A stretch of 64,000 nt of DNA, from positions 806,001 to 870,000 of the forward strand of contig JAUCEF010000007.1 of NCBI GenBank assembly GCA_033558025.1. Reading direction: 5' to 3'. Shown piece by piece: positions 10,210-24,900 of this stretch. Source of the DNA: Phytophthora sp. 'mugwort' (lineage: Eukaryota > Oomycota > Peronosporomycetes > Peronosporales > Peronosporaceae). The first letter of the stretch is position 1, and every line of letters starts with the position of its first letter. The translations under genes and the position numbers were made by a program. The notes under the pieces were generated by a model. That model was not told where the DNA came from. It saw only the letters and a list, made by a program, of their open reading frames with translations, and did no database searches.

Positions 10210-12950
10210 TCACTTACGACGCATTTTGGACGCTTTGACGGCTTCGCCACCAGCAGCTCCCATCTTCATTGCAGGCTTCGGGACCGGCGTGGCACCACCT
10301 CGCACTGTTGGGTGAAGGGAAGTCAAATTTGTCGGTAGCTGGTCACGAACGCGACCTGGTTCACGAAGCTTTTGACGAGCAGCAATCAGCCACTTGCGTG
10401 CGACTGCCGTGGACGCAGCGTTAAGCTTCACTGGCTGACGCGTCCACTCGAAGCGATGCTGCATCGTTTCTTCTTCATCGTCGCTCACCTCAAGTTGCTG
10501 ACGTCGCTGTCCGCTCCTACCGAATACGCGGTCTTGAGCCTTGCGATACCATTTCTGCAGGAGCGCATAGGATGCAGTATTAAGTGGTGACGCCCCCCAG
10601 TCTTCATCTCCTTCTCTGCCATCCTTGCCACGTCCACCGATCCCGCGTAGATCACTAAGCTGTCCCGTTGTCTTGAGGTGCACGATGCAGTTGAGACAAA
10701 GCGTTTTGAACTTCTGGTGCTTGGCAAAAAAGTCCTTCCAAGCGACGGCGTCGAATTCTTCTGCCAGCGTTTGACTCTCAAATTTGTCACCAAGCACTTC
10801 AATTGGAATCGACATTTCGACCTGAAGCTGCCGGCGTGATAGACACATTTCACACTCGCTCTTGCGTGCCTGCTGGATGAGCGGTTGAATGACCGTTTTG
10901 AGCCGCAAAATGCGCCGCGCTCGAGCGAGCCAGAAGCGGAGAATGGTGCGTGAAGGAGCTGACAATGTTACTGGTCCAAAGCGTGGCCGACCGTCGTCAT
11001 CTTCTTCATCGTCCGAGACTTGCGGGTTCAAACTGTCGAGGATCTTGGCGAATTGAGCCAACAAATACGGTCGTGCACGACGCAAAGTACGTGGCGTGAG
11101 GATTGACGGCAGTTGGTTGACGAGCCAGGAGCGATTGTAGTTGAGGAACTTGCTGCGGAACGTATCGGAAGTGATGCGTTGGTTCATTAAGTAAGCTTCA
11201 TGTGAAGCTCCTTTGATTTTCTCAAGCTCATCCCAACGAGGCACACCGAACTCGTCATCCTCATCAGGTGGAGCTAGCCACGCAGTGTTCTCGTGCTTGA
11301 TTTTCCAGATCTCAAAGTGTACAGCTAGGAACATGACGAGTGCACGTACAGACATTGAAGCTGCGAGCACGAAAGCGATTAATAGTGGCATGGCTGGGTC
11401 ACCAAAGAGGTTATAGCTCGCTCGAGCCATGATTTCAATGCCTACGACGAAGAAGACGATGCCCGTGATGTGAATCGTACACATCATGAAAAACTGCGAC
11501 GAAAAACACATTTGATCCAGTGTACGCAGCCCTTCATCGATACATTCATCAAGGTTCGCTTCCATCCCTTTCCAGCGTTTCTCGCGTTGTAGGAAGCGAT
11601 ACCGGCAGTACACAAGGTAATCGTACAGCTTCCAGCCTTGGAATATTTCGACCACATTCAATACGAAAACCTCCGTCACGAGCTGGAAAAGCAAAATAAT
11701 AAGCGAGTACCACAGATAAATCTCCATATCCTTCTCACGGATGTTGTACAGGATCGGAAGCATCACTTCTTCACGGAAAAACATCATGATGAGGATTAAT
11801 ACAGGCTGGTAAAAGAGCGCCAGTCTCTCCATGGAGGCTCCGGCATAAAAGTCGATAATCGGCTCTACCGTCTCGGCCTCGCCACTTTCTTCTGCCCTTT
11901 TAACCGGTTCCTTACTTTTCTCCTTTTCTTTCTTCTTCTTGTCCGTCTCAGCATCTACTGTGACTACAGCAGCAGTAGAACGTGTGAAGCTTCGGAATAG
12001 AAGCATCGTGCCATGTCCAATCCTTTTCAGTTTTCTCCAAATGTACGCTGCAATTTCCTTCACAAACGTCGTGATCGCTTCGATAGCTGTATCTGCGTAC
12101 ACACGCATTAAGAGCATCATGCCAAAGTCCAGCGTGTTCCCTAGTACGAAATCTCCAAAGTCTGTGGCACCGAACGTCATGATTCCACCAATGAGACTAA
12201 GAGCCGAGACGAGTGGTGCCATTAGCAGAGCCTCTTTCAACTGAGACTCAATCCAACTTTCCATCACGGCATTGACAATTTCTTGTGCGACAATCACGTA
12301 GAACATGTAATCTCCAAAAGAACTCCAGAACGAGAGTTCGAGCATGAGGACGAGGAAGAGACCGAGCATAATCGATGCAAACATCATGTTGGCTCGCTTC
12401 CATTGAGTGGGCCACCAGATATTGCGTTCCTGAGCCTCTGGATCCTTTTGCTCAGCCAGAACCTTTTCTGAGATTGCAATAGGTTTGGGGAGGAAGATCC
12501 GAGTGCCTAACACAACGAGATAGAGACCAAAGAAGAAGAAGCAGACACCAATGCGTCCTTTTCGCGTTTCGGCTACAACTTCCGGATCAATTTTGGTCTC
12601 AAGGTAGTGTCGGACGAGATTATCCGTCAGCCAGTAGCCGCTGGACTTGTCGTAGTATTTGTCCCCGTTTAATAAGACGTAGAAGCTGCAGACTACCGAG
12701 AAAATTGGTAGCGACGCCATCGCTACACCGACAGAAGGTGGCGGCGCAATCAAAGCAAACACCGTCCAGAATCGGAAACGTGGAGGTGACTGCAGATACG
12801 ACGTGAGACGCACTACGAGCCAGAAGACGAGAGCTCCGACAGTCATCATGCCACCTAGCACGAAAAAGAGTCCCACAAAAACTTGTTTCTCAAAGGCAAA
12901 CTGGATAACGAGCTGGAAGTAGTTGAGTGGGTGTAGATTCACACTGAATG
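10210..12950 (-). other. Membrane domain and cytoplasmic tail of the giant protein
   Basis: Hydrophobic stretches encoded from about 12930 down to 11300 give 9-11 predicted membrane segments, such as VFVGLFFVLGGMMTVGALVF, IGVCFFFFGLYLVVLGTRIF and ALFYQPVLILIMMFF. A charged KKKEKEKSKEP loop lies near 11920. The tail below 11290 is basic and acidic in patches (SDDEEDDDGRPRFG) and includes CEMCLSRRQLQ and LCLNCIVHL, possible metal ligands. No kinase, GPCR or transporter signature was recognised. Confidence 0.7.
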
Positions 12951-15900
12951 TGTACTCAACATTCGACGAGTCTCGGTCGTATTTATCGTACACGAGTGTT
13001 GCCATGATGATACGCTTGACATGTGTATCTAATTGGTAGTACGCTACGTCAAGGGTAACGGATCGTGGGTAGCACAGCGTTGTGCAATCTCCTTCGAGCA
13101 ATTGAGCAGCTGAATTATCAACTGTAACAGGAATAAAGTAGTCGGAACCGTAATGATCTAGGATCTCATCGTAGTACTGACCACCACGCAAGTAGTCTGC
13201 CAGAGTAGCGGGTTCACGCAAGAGGTAGTACAGAACAGTACCTGCTGACTGTTCAAACCAGCGTGGAGTCACGTCAGCAGTTGGTAGATCCTCTTCGTAG
13301 TGGCACTTAATATCGAGCATACAAACGTCGGCAGTTGGTTCCTGGGCGACATCCAATGGTCCCACATTACGAATGTCATCCTGGTTTGGCAGCGCTGGGA
13401 ACGCACGCCGCCACCAAGTACGTCCATAATTTCCCGTCTCTGATGTCATCGCAGGTAGTTGGCATTGTTCACTCTCAAAAAGATCAAAAAGCGGCATGTA
13501 CGAATCGTATTCCATGCAATTTGATAGGAATGGAACGTATGATAGCAGAATTTTCTCAAATTTAAACATGTACTGTGTGCCAGTGGTATCTGTTGGATCC
13601 ACGTACATTTCTTGAAAAGTTTCCCGATATTTTGCAGCTTTTTCGTAAGTTAGCGACGTCGAGCCGTAGGGCATAAGCCAGTATGACGTATCGGTCATAA
13701 CATCTTTGTAAGGATCAGTCACAAGCGGTACGTTAGTAGCTGTACTGCTTACATTGTGTGACAAGAGCACACGACCTCGTTCGTAAGCTTCGTACTTGGG
13801 TGGGAGATTAAGTGGGGGCGATGTGTAGTCCCCATCTCCTCCGAAATACGCAATGAGGAATGTATAGTCACGTGGTACCATCTCAGCTTCGTATGAAATG
13901 GAGCGAGATAACGGTCGCGTGTCGGCTGTCACGCCTTGTGTGACGTTGCTTCGCGTAGGCGTCTTGAGCTTTACAGTTGTTGAGTTGACGAACCAAGGTG
14001 CGACTGAAGCGTATACTCCGTACATGATGTGGATCTCCACTTTGAATGTCACATCCTCCAACGCCAGTAGTGTAAGATTTAGTAAATCATTCTTGTCGAC
14101 TGCTGTAGAGAGGAACCAATTTGGAAGTTCTACTGGACGTCGACACGGAGACGTCTCGAGATCAGGACCGCTTGGAAGGACGACTCCGCGAGAATCGCAC
14201 ATCTGGTCTTGACAAGTGCTGTTTTTCACAAAAATTGCGATCTTGTAGTGCTCATCATAGACTAAATCGTCTGGAAGATGACGGAAGTCAAACGATAGTT
14301 TTGCCTTCCCGAGCCCAGTGAGGGCAAACCACGCCTTATCATCGTTTCGGAAACCTTCTTCATCTTCTATTCTCTTCAGACAGGATGTCATAACTTGTTT
14401 CATGTTGAGTTCTGCTGCTTCTTTGATCGTCACGAAGTGAAAAATTGCAGTAGTGATGGAAAAATGAACCCCATAGTTCGAGACACTCACCTCGACAGCT
14501 TGCGAGAACGAAATCCCAGTCGCCGCAGTAGTATTGCCAATAAATGGAGGCGCACGACACGTTACCCTTGTGCTGCTTACGAAGAACGCTGGTGACAGTT
14601 GAGAGTACGGCGATTTTGGGAGCTGGAATTTACACACTAAACGGTCAGTATTCTGGAAATTGCGGCCAATGACAGTCAGCAATACTCCGCCAGCAGAGGT
14701 CACCTTCGATGGACATACACGGATAGCATCGATAGTGTCATTTTTCCAAAACGACACGGAAGCAGATTCATTCACGGGGTACACTACGTTCACAACTTCC
14801 ACTTCTCCAGTACGACTGGTCTCCAATGTCGAGTCAAAACTTATTCGAGAGCCTTGGAAATTGTAGCTAAACTGTGGGTAGTATTGCTTTTCCGGCAGTT
14901 TATCACAAATCGGGGCTGCTCGAATACTACAGTCGAGTAATTCGTCCTCACTTGAGCTTGACCAAGTACCACTAGGACAGTTAATGTAGATACTACTGCT
15001 ATTCGCTGTCCCAAGAGGACAAAACTTGCCATCTGGACACTTGCTCTTGTTTTTCTCAATTGTTTTGGTACCACGAATACAAATGTTGCCTTTTTCGCAC
15101 ACATTAACATATTGTTCACGGATGGGAGTCGCAGACGAGCAATAGTGACCAGCAGGACACAAATGGTCGAATTGAGCTCGTCGGTTTGTGCCTTCTCCAC
15201 ACACGTGTCCTGCAGCACAGGGCAAACTTGACGCCATTGTGAACATACCCGAACTACCACACACTCGACCAGCGGGACAGATTTCACAAGACGAAATATC
15301 TGTCAATCCCGTATGAGGAGACCACGTCCCTTCTGGACAGGCTCGACACGTGATACTGTCAGCCAGTGACCGATAAAAGCCACGAGGACATAACGACGGG
15401 AGATACGTGCCATATCCTGGACAACTATGCCCTGCAGGACAGATTTCGCATTCCACCGTCGCCTTTAAAGGTGTATACGTGCCAGGGAAACACATCGTCG
15501 TGGCTACGGACCCGGTCGTCCCAGCGAAACTTCCTGCTTGAGCTTCGATCGGAGCCCTTGTACCAGGGGGACAATAGTGACCAGCGAAACACACACCGGT
15601 GCCTGACAGTGTCGGAGTCGCTTCTTCACAGTATGTGCCTTCGGTACAAATCTGCGGGGCTACAGCACCCTCCGGTCTACTGGGAACCCAGTCGATCGTA
15701 GTGTTATGAGCCACTCCTCCAAGACAATAAGTACCTTTAGGACACGGTTTCGGTCGGAATGGATTTACTTCGGACGGATCAAGTGTCCGTGTGCCCTCGT
15801 CACAAATGTAACCTGCAGGACAGAGCAGTACCGGTACAGCAAGACCGGTAGAAATACAAACAAAGCCCGCAGGACACAATACAGGCGCCAAGAGTTTGGA

Positions 15901-18900
15901 CTGAGGACATACATGACCCGTCGGACACAGTGTACAATTCGACTGATTGGGGACGGGATTGTACGTTCCAGGGTAGCAATCTCGTGGTCGAAGATTCCCC
16001 ACTCCAGGACAGTATTGACCTGCTGGACACACGATAGCATCGACATCATTTGGACAATAATGGCCCGTCGGACATGGTCCCGTGCCTTCTGGAGTGGACG
16101 ATCCGCGTGGACAGAAGAAACCTGGGTAGCATTTCTGTGGTGCACTGTAATTACGCGTCTGCACCTGCTGGACAGCGACTCCACGTCGACAAAACGTGCC
16201 AATTGGGCAAGAATATGGTCGTTCCGCGAGAAGTTTCGTGCTGTTTTCAACACATAGTCGAGAATCACAATCCGTCAAACGTGGCGGATGTTCGATCCGA
16301 CGATGCCCAATGGCAGGAGATACACGAGGTATCAATGCCCATGCACGAAAATTCTCGTCGAAAATTGCTAACTGGGTCTCCTTGTCGATTAAATACTCGG
16401 AATTTGTGAGAAAATCACGGATATCGGCAGACTTCGTTCCTTTTCGGCAATAATGACCCGACGGACAACTTTTTAAAGGCGTTCGTAGTCCATGTTCATC
16501 ACAAACCATCCCAGCACGACACAATAAAGGCTTTGCCATTCCATGATCAGGACAGAAAAATCCAACGGGACAAGGCAAACAAGTCACTTGGTTTTGTCTA
16601 GATTGGAATGTTCCGGGAGCACATAGTGAAAAGTTGGTGCTACCTTGCGATTCACAAATTGTCCCATTGGGACAAGCCTGGAGGTTGCCGTTACTGCAGA
16701 ATTGTGCACTTGGACACTTCTGGAGATACGTGTACTGCAGTCCACTATTGGTAAAGTCCACTTGGTTACTCGTCAATTCGACCGAAACTGTACCGTTCGT
16801 GCGTCGCAAGTCAACGACTTGTCGAGGTGCAATGCAAACGGCTACAGATTCCGAGAGATACGTCGCAGGGCTGAGTATTTCGCCAAATCGACAAGCTAAC
16901 AGTGTGTGGTTGACGAAATTTCGACCTTGGAAAAAGACTGTCGTTTTTCCTTCTTTCAAACCTTTTGTGGGGAATAATCGCGACACTGACAGATCCTTGA
17001 GATACCGATAAGTAGCGGAGCTGGTTGATGCATCCATACCATTATTTGTCACACGGACAGTCACTTGTCCAGGGAATTCACGTGGTACTGCACAAGAAAT
17101 CATGTTGGAATTGATAAAAGTAGCCGGGATCCGAGCTGAGCGGAAGATACACGCAAGCGTAATCGAGTTGATGAACCCCGTTCCGCGAACTGTCATGACG
17201 GTGTTGGCATCAACACTTGGCCCTAAGTTGGGAATCAACTCGTGGATTTCGATATCCTCGACATAGTCAAAATATGCACTTGGTTCAGTAAAGTCAAGCC
17301 CATTAATACTCACTTGTACCGGTTGTTTGCTTGGCTGCTGCACTGCAGGTGTAACACAATTCACCACATTTGAGGCCAAGACTTCTCCAACAGAGTTAAT
17401 ACCGCCAATACGGCAAGTTACTACATCTTCGTAGCTAATTTCGAGGTTGTACCATCGAACCAAAAGCTCGGTACCCCCAGCGATACTCCCAAATTTTGGG
17501 GCGATCGACACTAGATCAGATCCAGTCGTGTACGTGAAAAACACTGGATTGGGCGTAAAGGAGACGTTATTATTCATGACAGTCACTCGTACAACGGTCG
17601 TCAGGTCACGCTGAGGCGGGGAGATACAAACCACTTCGGTGGAAGATATATATTTTACCACTTGAACGGATTCGAGCTCGCCAAATTTGCATCGCAAGCG
17701 CGAGCTCTTTCGGAAGTGCATTCCATACAACGTCACCGCAGTTCCACCACGCTGAGGTCCGTGGGTGGGAGAAATGTACTCGACAAAAGCGTCAGTATAT
17801 ACAGTGAGACTTGTCGGGCTATTCGAAAATATTTTACCATCGTTTGAAACCTGGAAAGTATATCGATTAGGTTGAAATCGAGGAATTATACACACAACTT
17901 GCTCGGAAGAGTGATACCTCGCTCCAACGACAAGCGAACCAAATCGACAAGCAAGCTCCAGAGAGTTCGAAAAATTAGAACCGCGTACTGTAATTAAAGT
18001 TCCTCCGATATTAGGCGCTTGAGTTGGATTAATTGATAGGATTGTCGGGATAGGCAGCATGCGGTCTTCATCTTTCATCAAAGCCAGCCTGCGCTTGGTG
18101 GCTTCTTCCGGACTCAAGTAGGTAAACAAAATGTCTTGCGATGGTATTTCAGCTCCGTGATCCCAAAGTTTTACAACAACATCACCGAAAGTTTGCTGGC
18201 TCGGAGATTCACATTGAAGCAGCGTTGAACTCACTACATAAGCAGAGGTGTAGATATGACCAAAGCGACAATGCGATACGAGATTTAGTCGAATCCCCAC
18301 AAACGACACGAGTTCTCCGCCCTCCATAGCGCCTACAAGAGGATCGACCGATGCAATTAATGGAGGTTTCACAAGTTCAATATTTGCGAAACTCTGAGAC
18401 TTTCGCTTGCCGTCATTTGAAATGTATAATTTGTAAAAACCTGGCGTCAAGCTTGGAATGGAACAGTGAATTTTAGACGATGATTCATAGTTTGCAGACA
18501 CTGCTATATCGTCGAAAAAACAGCTTAGATTGGCGCTGTTCTGAGCATTTTCAGCGATGACTGTAACTTTTCCGCCTTTAATTGAAGGCAGCCGCCTTGG
18601 TGATACAGATTTGACCTCTTCTGCCGCAACATACGTGAAAAATACAGGGTTTGTAGAGTAATCCAGATTATTATCAGCAACGACGACTTGGATTCGTTGG
18701 GGATTGCTCTGGGCTGGACTTGTACACTTCATCTGAGTGCTGGACAGCACCTCCGACTCAATTGCTTGCGTAGATCCAAAGAAACAGGTTGATTCATTCG
18801 CTTTGAAGTCTATTCCATGCAGCAAAACTGTCGTTCCACCCAGTCGGGTTCCAACATTGGGAGCTAGTCGATGGACTGAAGGCGGAAACTGAAACGTAAA

Positions 18901-21900
18901 TGTCTGTACAGTGCCACTATTTAAACAATCTTGACCATTATTGCTCACACTCACTCTTGCCGATGTTGTGCCAAGATAAGGGGTCGAACACTCGATCAAT
19001 GATGAATTCCTGAACGTGGCGGGAACTTGAGCATCATCAAAACAGCACGAAAGCTGAGCTGTGAGCATGAAGTTCCATCCAGTGATTTGAATCCTTGTTC
19101 CACCACGAGATGAGCCCACTACGGGATATACCTTATCAATGACGATAGGGTGGTGTACTTCTAGAACCAGAGACTGATCTGAGGCTGTAACGCCGTATGA
19201 TCGAACACTCACTTCGACGTAGCCTATCTGGTTTGTAGGTGGAGTAATACAATTTAGTCGGGTATGGCTTATATATTTTGCATAAACACACAATGCTTCC
19301 AGTCCAGATGCACCAACGCAGCACTCAAGTTTAGCATCTCGTCGGAAATTATTACCGAATATCGCGATACGGCACCCACCATTATTATCACACAGTGATG
19401 GCTCCAGTGTATTGAGGTTGACATTTTCAGTATATGAGAAAAATTCCAGGTTTTGTAGACGAAAAACCGAAATTCCATTCACAAATAGTGACACCAAGCC
19501 GCTTCCAGAATGTTTGGCAGAAGGAGCTATACAGCTAATTTCTGACGGTGATAGGTAAGTAGCTACGACGTCTTTGAGCACGTCTCCATCTTGCGAAAAC
19601 TGGCACATTATCGCTGTAGTATTCAGGAAAGAATCTCCACTTAAGTGTATCGGGTAATTGCCACGCAAGGGACCAGCACTGGGTCTTAGCGTGTACACTG
19701 AAGGCAGTCGAATAAACGTTACGGTTAACGGCGTCGATGCAAAATCCTGGCCGTTTAGTGAAATAGCGAGGCTCGTCTTTCCGGCTGGATGAGGAGGAGC
19801 CTCACATGATATCACCGACTCATTCCAATATGTCGCTACAGTCCGAATATTTTCGAAGCGACATTCCAGTCCTGTCGAATAGTGGAAGTGACGACCACGT
19901 AGGAATATGACCGTGCCACCGTCAATATCACTGAACATTGGCGCAACGTCTTCAATGATAGCGTCGAAAACGTATTCAAACTGCATATTGAGTGTGATAA
20001 AGTCCTGACCATTTAGAGCTAGGAGGATTGGAACTCGCTGTGAGCCGGCACTAAATATTGAAAGTTTAGCTGGGGAAGGTGGACTCACACACCCAAGCAC
20101 AGAGCTAGTTAGCAACCAGCCATGTGCGCAGTGATATCGGTCACCGAAACAGCACTGCGTAAGCTTGGAAGCGTACAAGTTGAGACCTGTAATTTGCACC
20201 AAAGTTCCACCGTTCGCTGGACCGGATACAGGCGTCACGTGCCGGATCCGTGGAGATAGAACGTATGTGTACAGAATCCCATTCTGAGTGAAGTCTACCC
20301 CGTTATTTATGGTTATCTCAATCGGCACTGACTCAGCATAACGATTGGCGGGTGTGATACATATCAATTCTGAGTGAGACTGAACGTAAGCTTGGACGAT
20401 AATATCTCCAAATCTACATAAGGGATGGATTGAAGAAAACCCCACACCGGTGACTGTCACCATCGTTGACCCGTCCATTGAACCTCTTGTAGGAGACACC
20501 TTCAGTACTTGTGGTTTGACCTGATAACTGAAATTATGTTGTGTTGATACGAAATCGCGGCCGTTTACAGAGAGATAAATAACCGCTTCACCCGTATTAA
20601 ATGCAAATGGTGGGCTAATACATAATAATTCCTCATCACTGATGACTGTGGCGCTGGACGCCTCCATACTGTCTCCGAATCGACACCAGTATCTGTAGGT
20701 CTGATCAAAATGTTTACCACTTAAGACAACAGAGGTCCCGCCTTCTGTGCTTCCCATCGAGGGGTAAATCTCGACTACATCGAACTGAGTTCGGAAATGA
20801 ATCATCGCTGAACGGCTTGCATAGACAAAGTCTACACCGTTATTGGTCACGCCAAGTTGAATATCACCTACTGAAGTGTTCATCGGTGGAGAAAAGCATT
20901 TAATATGCGTAGAAGATACCCATATCGCATGTATTGTTTGTCTTGGCGCCGTAGTATGACTCCAGTTCCCACTAAAATCACAACCAAGCAGCGGCGAATG
21001 CACAAACCCACGACCATAGACATCAAACAGTGTTTCAGTCTTCTCTAGCGCCTCCGTCGGTGACACCATCAGCACTACTGGTTCTTTGGTGTATGTGAAA
21101 GTATTTGAAAGATTTCCAGCCAATCGACGTGTTAATGACCAAATTCCAAAATCAATCTTACCCATTTCCAAGACTTTGGGGCTTGTGCAGACGAGTTCTG
21201 TTGCTGAAACAACCACAGCAGGCTGAGCGCTGTTATAGCCTCCAAATTTGCACATAATTGTTTCCTGCATTGCAAATGTACCACCATAGACGTGTACAGC
21301 AGTGCCTCCTGATACTGCCCCATTAATAGGAGAAATGCTTTCAATCTTGAAATCCTGGAGGAACTCGAACGACTGAGAAGCAGCCAAAAAATCAACCCCA
21401 TTGAATGAAATGGCAAGCGATACACGCCTTGGAGTGTACGAAATTGGAATCCGGCATCGAGCAAGCCCAGAACTTATAAAAGATCCTAACGAAGCCAGAG
21501 AACCAAATCGACAATCGATGCGCCGGAATGGCGCAAAGTTCTTCCCGGTAATGGTCACGTAATCAACTACATCTGTACTAGCAGCCGATGACATGAACAC
21601 GCCTCTCGATTTCGGGTTAAAGTCAAATATTTCCGGTGTTTCAAGTACATCGATCTCTACCGCGTTGATCGAATAGTTAATACCAGCATTAAATAATCTC
21701 ACGACAAGCGTTCCTGTTCGTAGTAATCGTGTTGGAGGTAACTGACAAAATATTTTTTTCCTAGAGACAAATCTTCCCATTGTAGTCACATTCAACTTGT
21801 CAAACTTACATTGCCAGTCACGCGACGGAAACACATCAAGACATTCAAGTTCGATTCCTTCAGTCCGAATCGGAATTATCGCGTCTGGAGCAACGCCAGT

Positions 21901-24900
21901 CATGACCACAGGCTTAAAAACGGTAAAGCTGAAGCCAGTCTCGAAATATGTTTCCCCATCTATGCTTAAACGAATCGGCAAAATCTTGGCCTTCTCGAGA
22001 TTTCCAGTCGCATTAATTCTCACCATACATTTAAGTTCATCACTTGAAACTCTAGTCGCTAGAAAACTTTCAGTCTTTAGTCCGAAGTGGCATGCTGATA
22101 TCATTTCTGGGACAAATCCAGTACCAAGAAGCTTTACTGAGTGATGTTTGTCGTACATACCGCTTGATGGCTCGATCCGTCGAATTAACGGCATGTTAAC
22201 ATAAGAGAATATCACATTGGTCTCGGACGTTGAAGTTTGTCCTAACGATACGGAAAATGGCACTTCGTTTACTTCCTTGAAAATGGGAGGGCTAGTGCAA
22301 GTAATATACGAGTCATTCACGTACTGAGCTGGCATGAAAAGGTCTCCAAATCGACACACAAGATCATGATGCTTAATAAACTCTTTGCCGCGAACATGAA
22401 CTCGAGTGCCACCACGAGCTAAGCCTATTAACGGAGCGGCAGTCGCAATTTCGATTGCACCAACAAATGTGAAGTTGAAGGCTCTCACGGTGTGGGCAGC
22501 TCCTGTGTCGTCCAGTACCACAATCGACAAATATACTGATCCAGGTGGATGTGATGGAGTTTCGCACTCTGCATATTTTTTACTTAGCAAAGTAGCAATT
22601 GTCTGGAGACTGCCAGCGAATACGCAGTACATTCGAACCAAAGGATCCAAGTTCCTGCCCTCAATCCGGATGACGTCATTGCCGCGGAATGAGCCGTATA
22701 AAGGCTTTACTCTCAGTATTTGCGTCGGTGAGGATAATTTAACTTGTTTTCCTGTGTGCATAAAGATCTGGTTGTTAACAGATAATAACAGGTCACAACC
22801 TGAGTAGCAATCTTCTGTGACCGCTTCTACTTTAAACATTTGACATGTACTATTCTGAATTTCTCCGCCACCCCTAGTAACAATACCATTTTTCTCGAAA
22901 GCATCATCAAATTTGTCAAGTCTGAAGAAATGTGGAGACGAAATATTTGGAAAGCTGCCGCATAGTTGAAGATGTTGGAAACCTTTACCAATATCTGGGA
23001 TGATTTCGATCGCTGTAATTTGCGGTGATAGGGTGTACACCAGTTCAAACGTCTCTGCAGCGTATTCTCCAGCATCACTAGCCAATGAAACAGTCACCTG
23101 AGAAGCTTGAGAAAGAGACGTCGATCGCGGGACAACGCACATTATTTTGCCATTTCTAAGTGCTGCATCCGACCATGACGTCCCGAATAAACATCGAAGA
23201 GAAGCTGTGAAAAAGAGATTCAGACCAGAAATTTCCACCACCGCACCTCCATAAACATTATCAAGCTGTGGGGTCATACTTATCAGCGTGGGCTTCGCCT
23301 TGACAATCAACGAGAGACCCGTGGGTACAACATCATCTCCATTGAGACTAACACTAAGTGATGCCAGACCTGGCTTGAGTCGTGGAAGCAAGCAGCGAAT
23401 CTCGTCATCATGTACGAAAATTAAAACATTCCGAAGATTTGGAGCCGAGCTGTAGCTGCAAAATCCAGCACCTGAATCAAGAAATCCCGCGCCAGATATT
23501 GTCACGAACCCATCCTCAGTATGTTCACTGACAATATTTGGACTAACCGAAAGAAATGTCGGTTGTACTGTGTAGTGAAAAGTGTAAGGCAAGAATAAAA
23601 CATCTTTTGCACTGAAGAATAATCCCATTTCGACGGTCGTAGTATTCTCAGCTGGAGGCGAAGTGCACTCCAGTTCATTATCATTGCTGAATCGCGTAGG
23701 AGCAAGAGCGGCGCGGCCAAACAAACAGAAAAGATCAGTACTTGCCTGGACCAAAGAACTGGAAAAGTTTCCCTTAATTACAACATTTGTTCCACCAACA
23801 GCATTTCCAACTTTTGGCTCCATCGAGCGAACGTTAGGCAAAGAAAAAGCATCAAACCAAAGTGGAGTTATCACTTCCCATTTTTCTCCTTCAGATCGAA
23901 CGAAGAAACTGTTACGACCAGGCTTCGTGAACTGAGGTGAGATACATTCGAGCTTTTGATCCGAAACGAATGTTGCGTATACTGTCCTATCTCCGAAAAC
24001 GCACTGAATAGTGTGTGAAAAAGTCATTCTAGCTCCATGCACCACAACGTCAGTGCCACCTCGAATCCAACCCGATGGAGGCTCGATAAAACGGATCGAT
24101 GGCTTCGGTTCAAAAGTACGAGATGGACTAGTAGTAAGATGTCGCTGTTGCTGATAATTATTCTGACTTGATATGGACATGTCGACGGAATCACCACGAG
24201 TCTTCTGGACGTCCATTTGGTCAGGTAGTAAAGTATACGTGAACATAAAATACTCTTCCAGAATGTTCTTGTCTCCGAGCGAAAAGTGAATCGGAACTGT
24301 CATAGCGCGAGCAGCCGGGGTCCGACAGCGAATTAAGGTGTTGTTCACAAATGTTGCGGTGGAGGCTTGTCCGTGAACGCGGCATTTCATGTCGAGATCA
24401 CTAGCAAACCCCTGACCAAGTATATCCACAACTGTACCGCCGCTTGTGCTACCAATGTCCGGATAAATGGAGTGAATGACGACTTCAGGTTTGTATTCAA
24501 AAGGTATCGTCATTTGTGGATACAACAGCGAGGTTGTTGGTGACAACTGAAAACTTCCAGACATCGGCATGTGACCTGGTCCTTCACATTCCACGATTGT
24601 ATCAGAAATATATTCTGCGTTTGAAGTAACCCAATTTCGCTCCTGTGCACCACGAAACCCACATTTCAGACGCATCCAGCGCTTGAACCCTTTCCCGGAA
24701 ACTGTAAGAACAATTCGACGACTTGAGAGTGCAAATGGAGGCTCTACACTTCCCACCTGGATAGGTAAGTGAGCACGAAACAATGCACTAATCGAAAAAT
24801 AGTCGCGTCCATTTGGCGAAAACAGGACCGAGTAAGAACCTGGTCTCAATCGCGGCACATGACAATGCAACGCTTCGGTGTCAAGCGAACTCGAGCTATC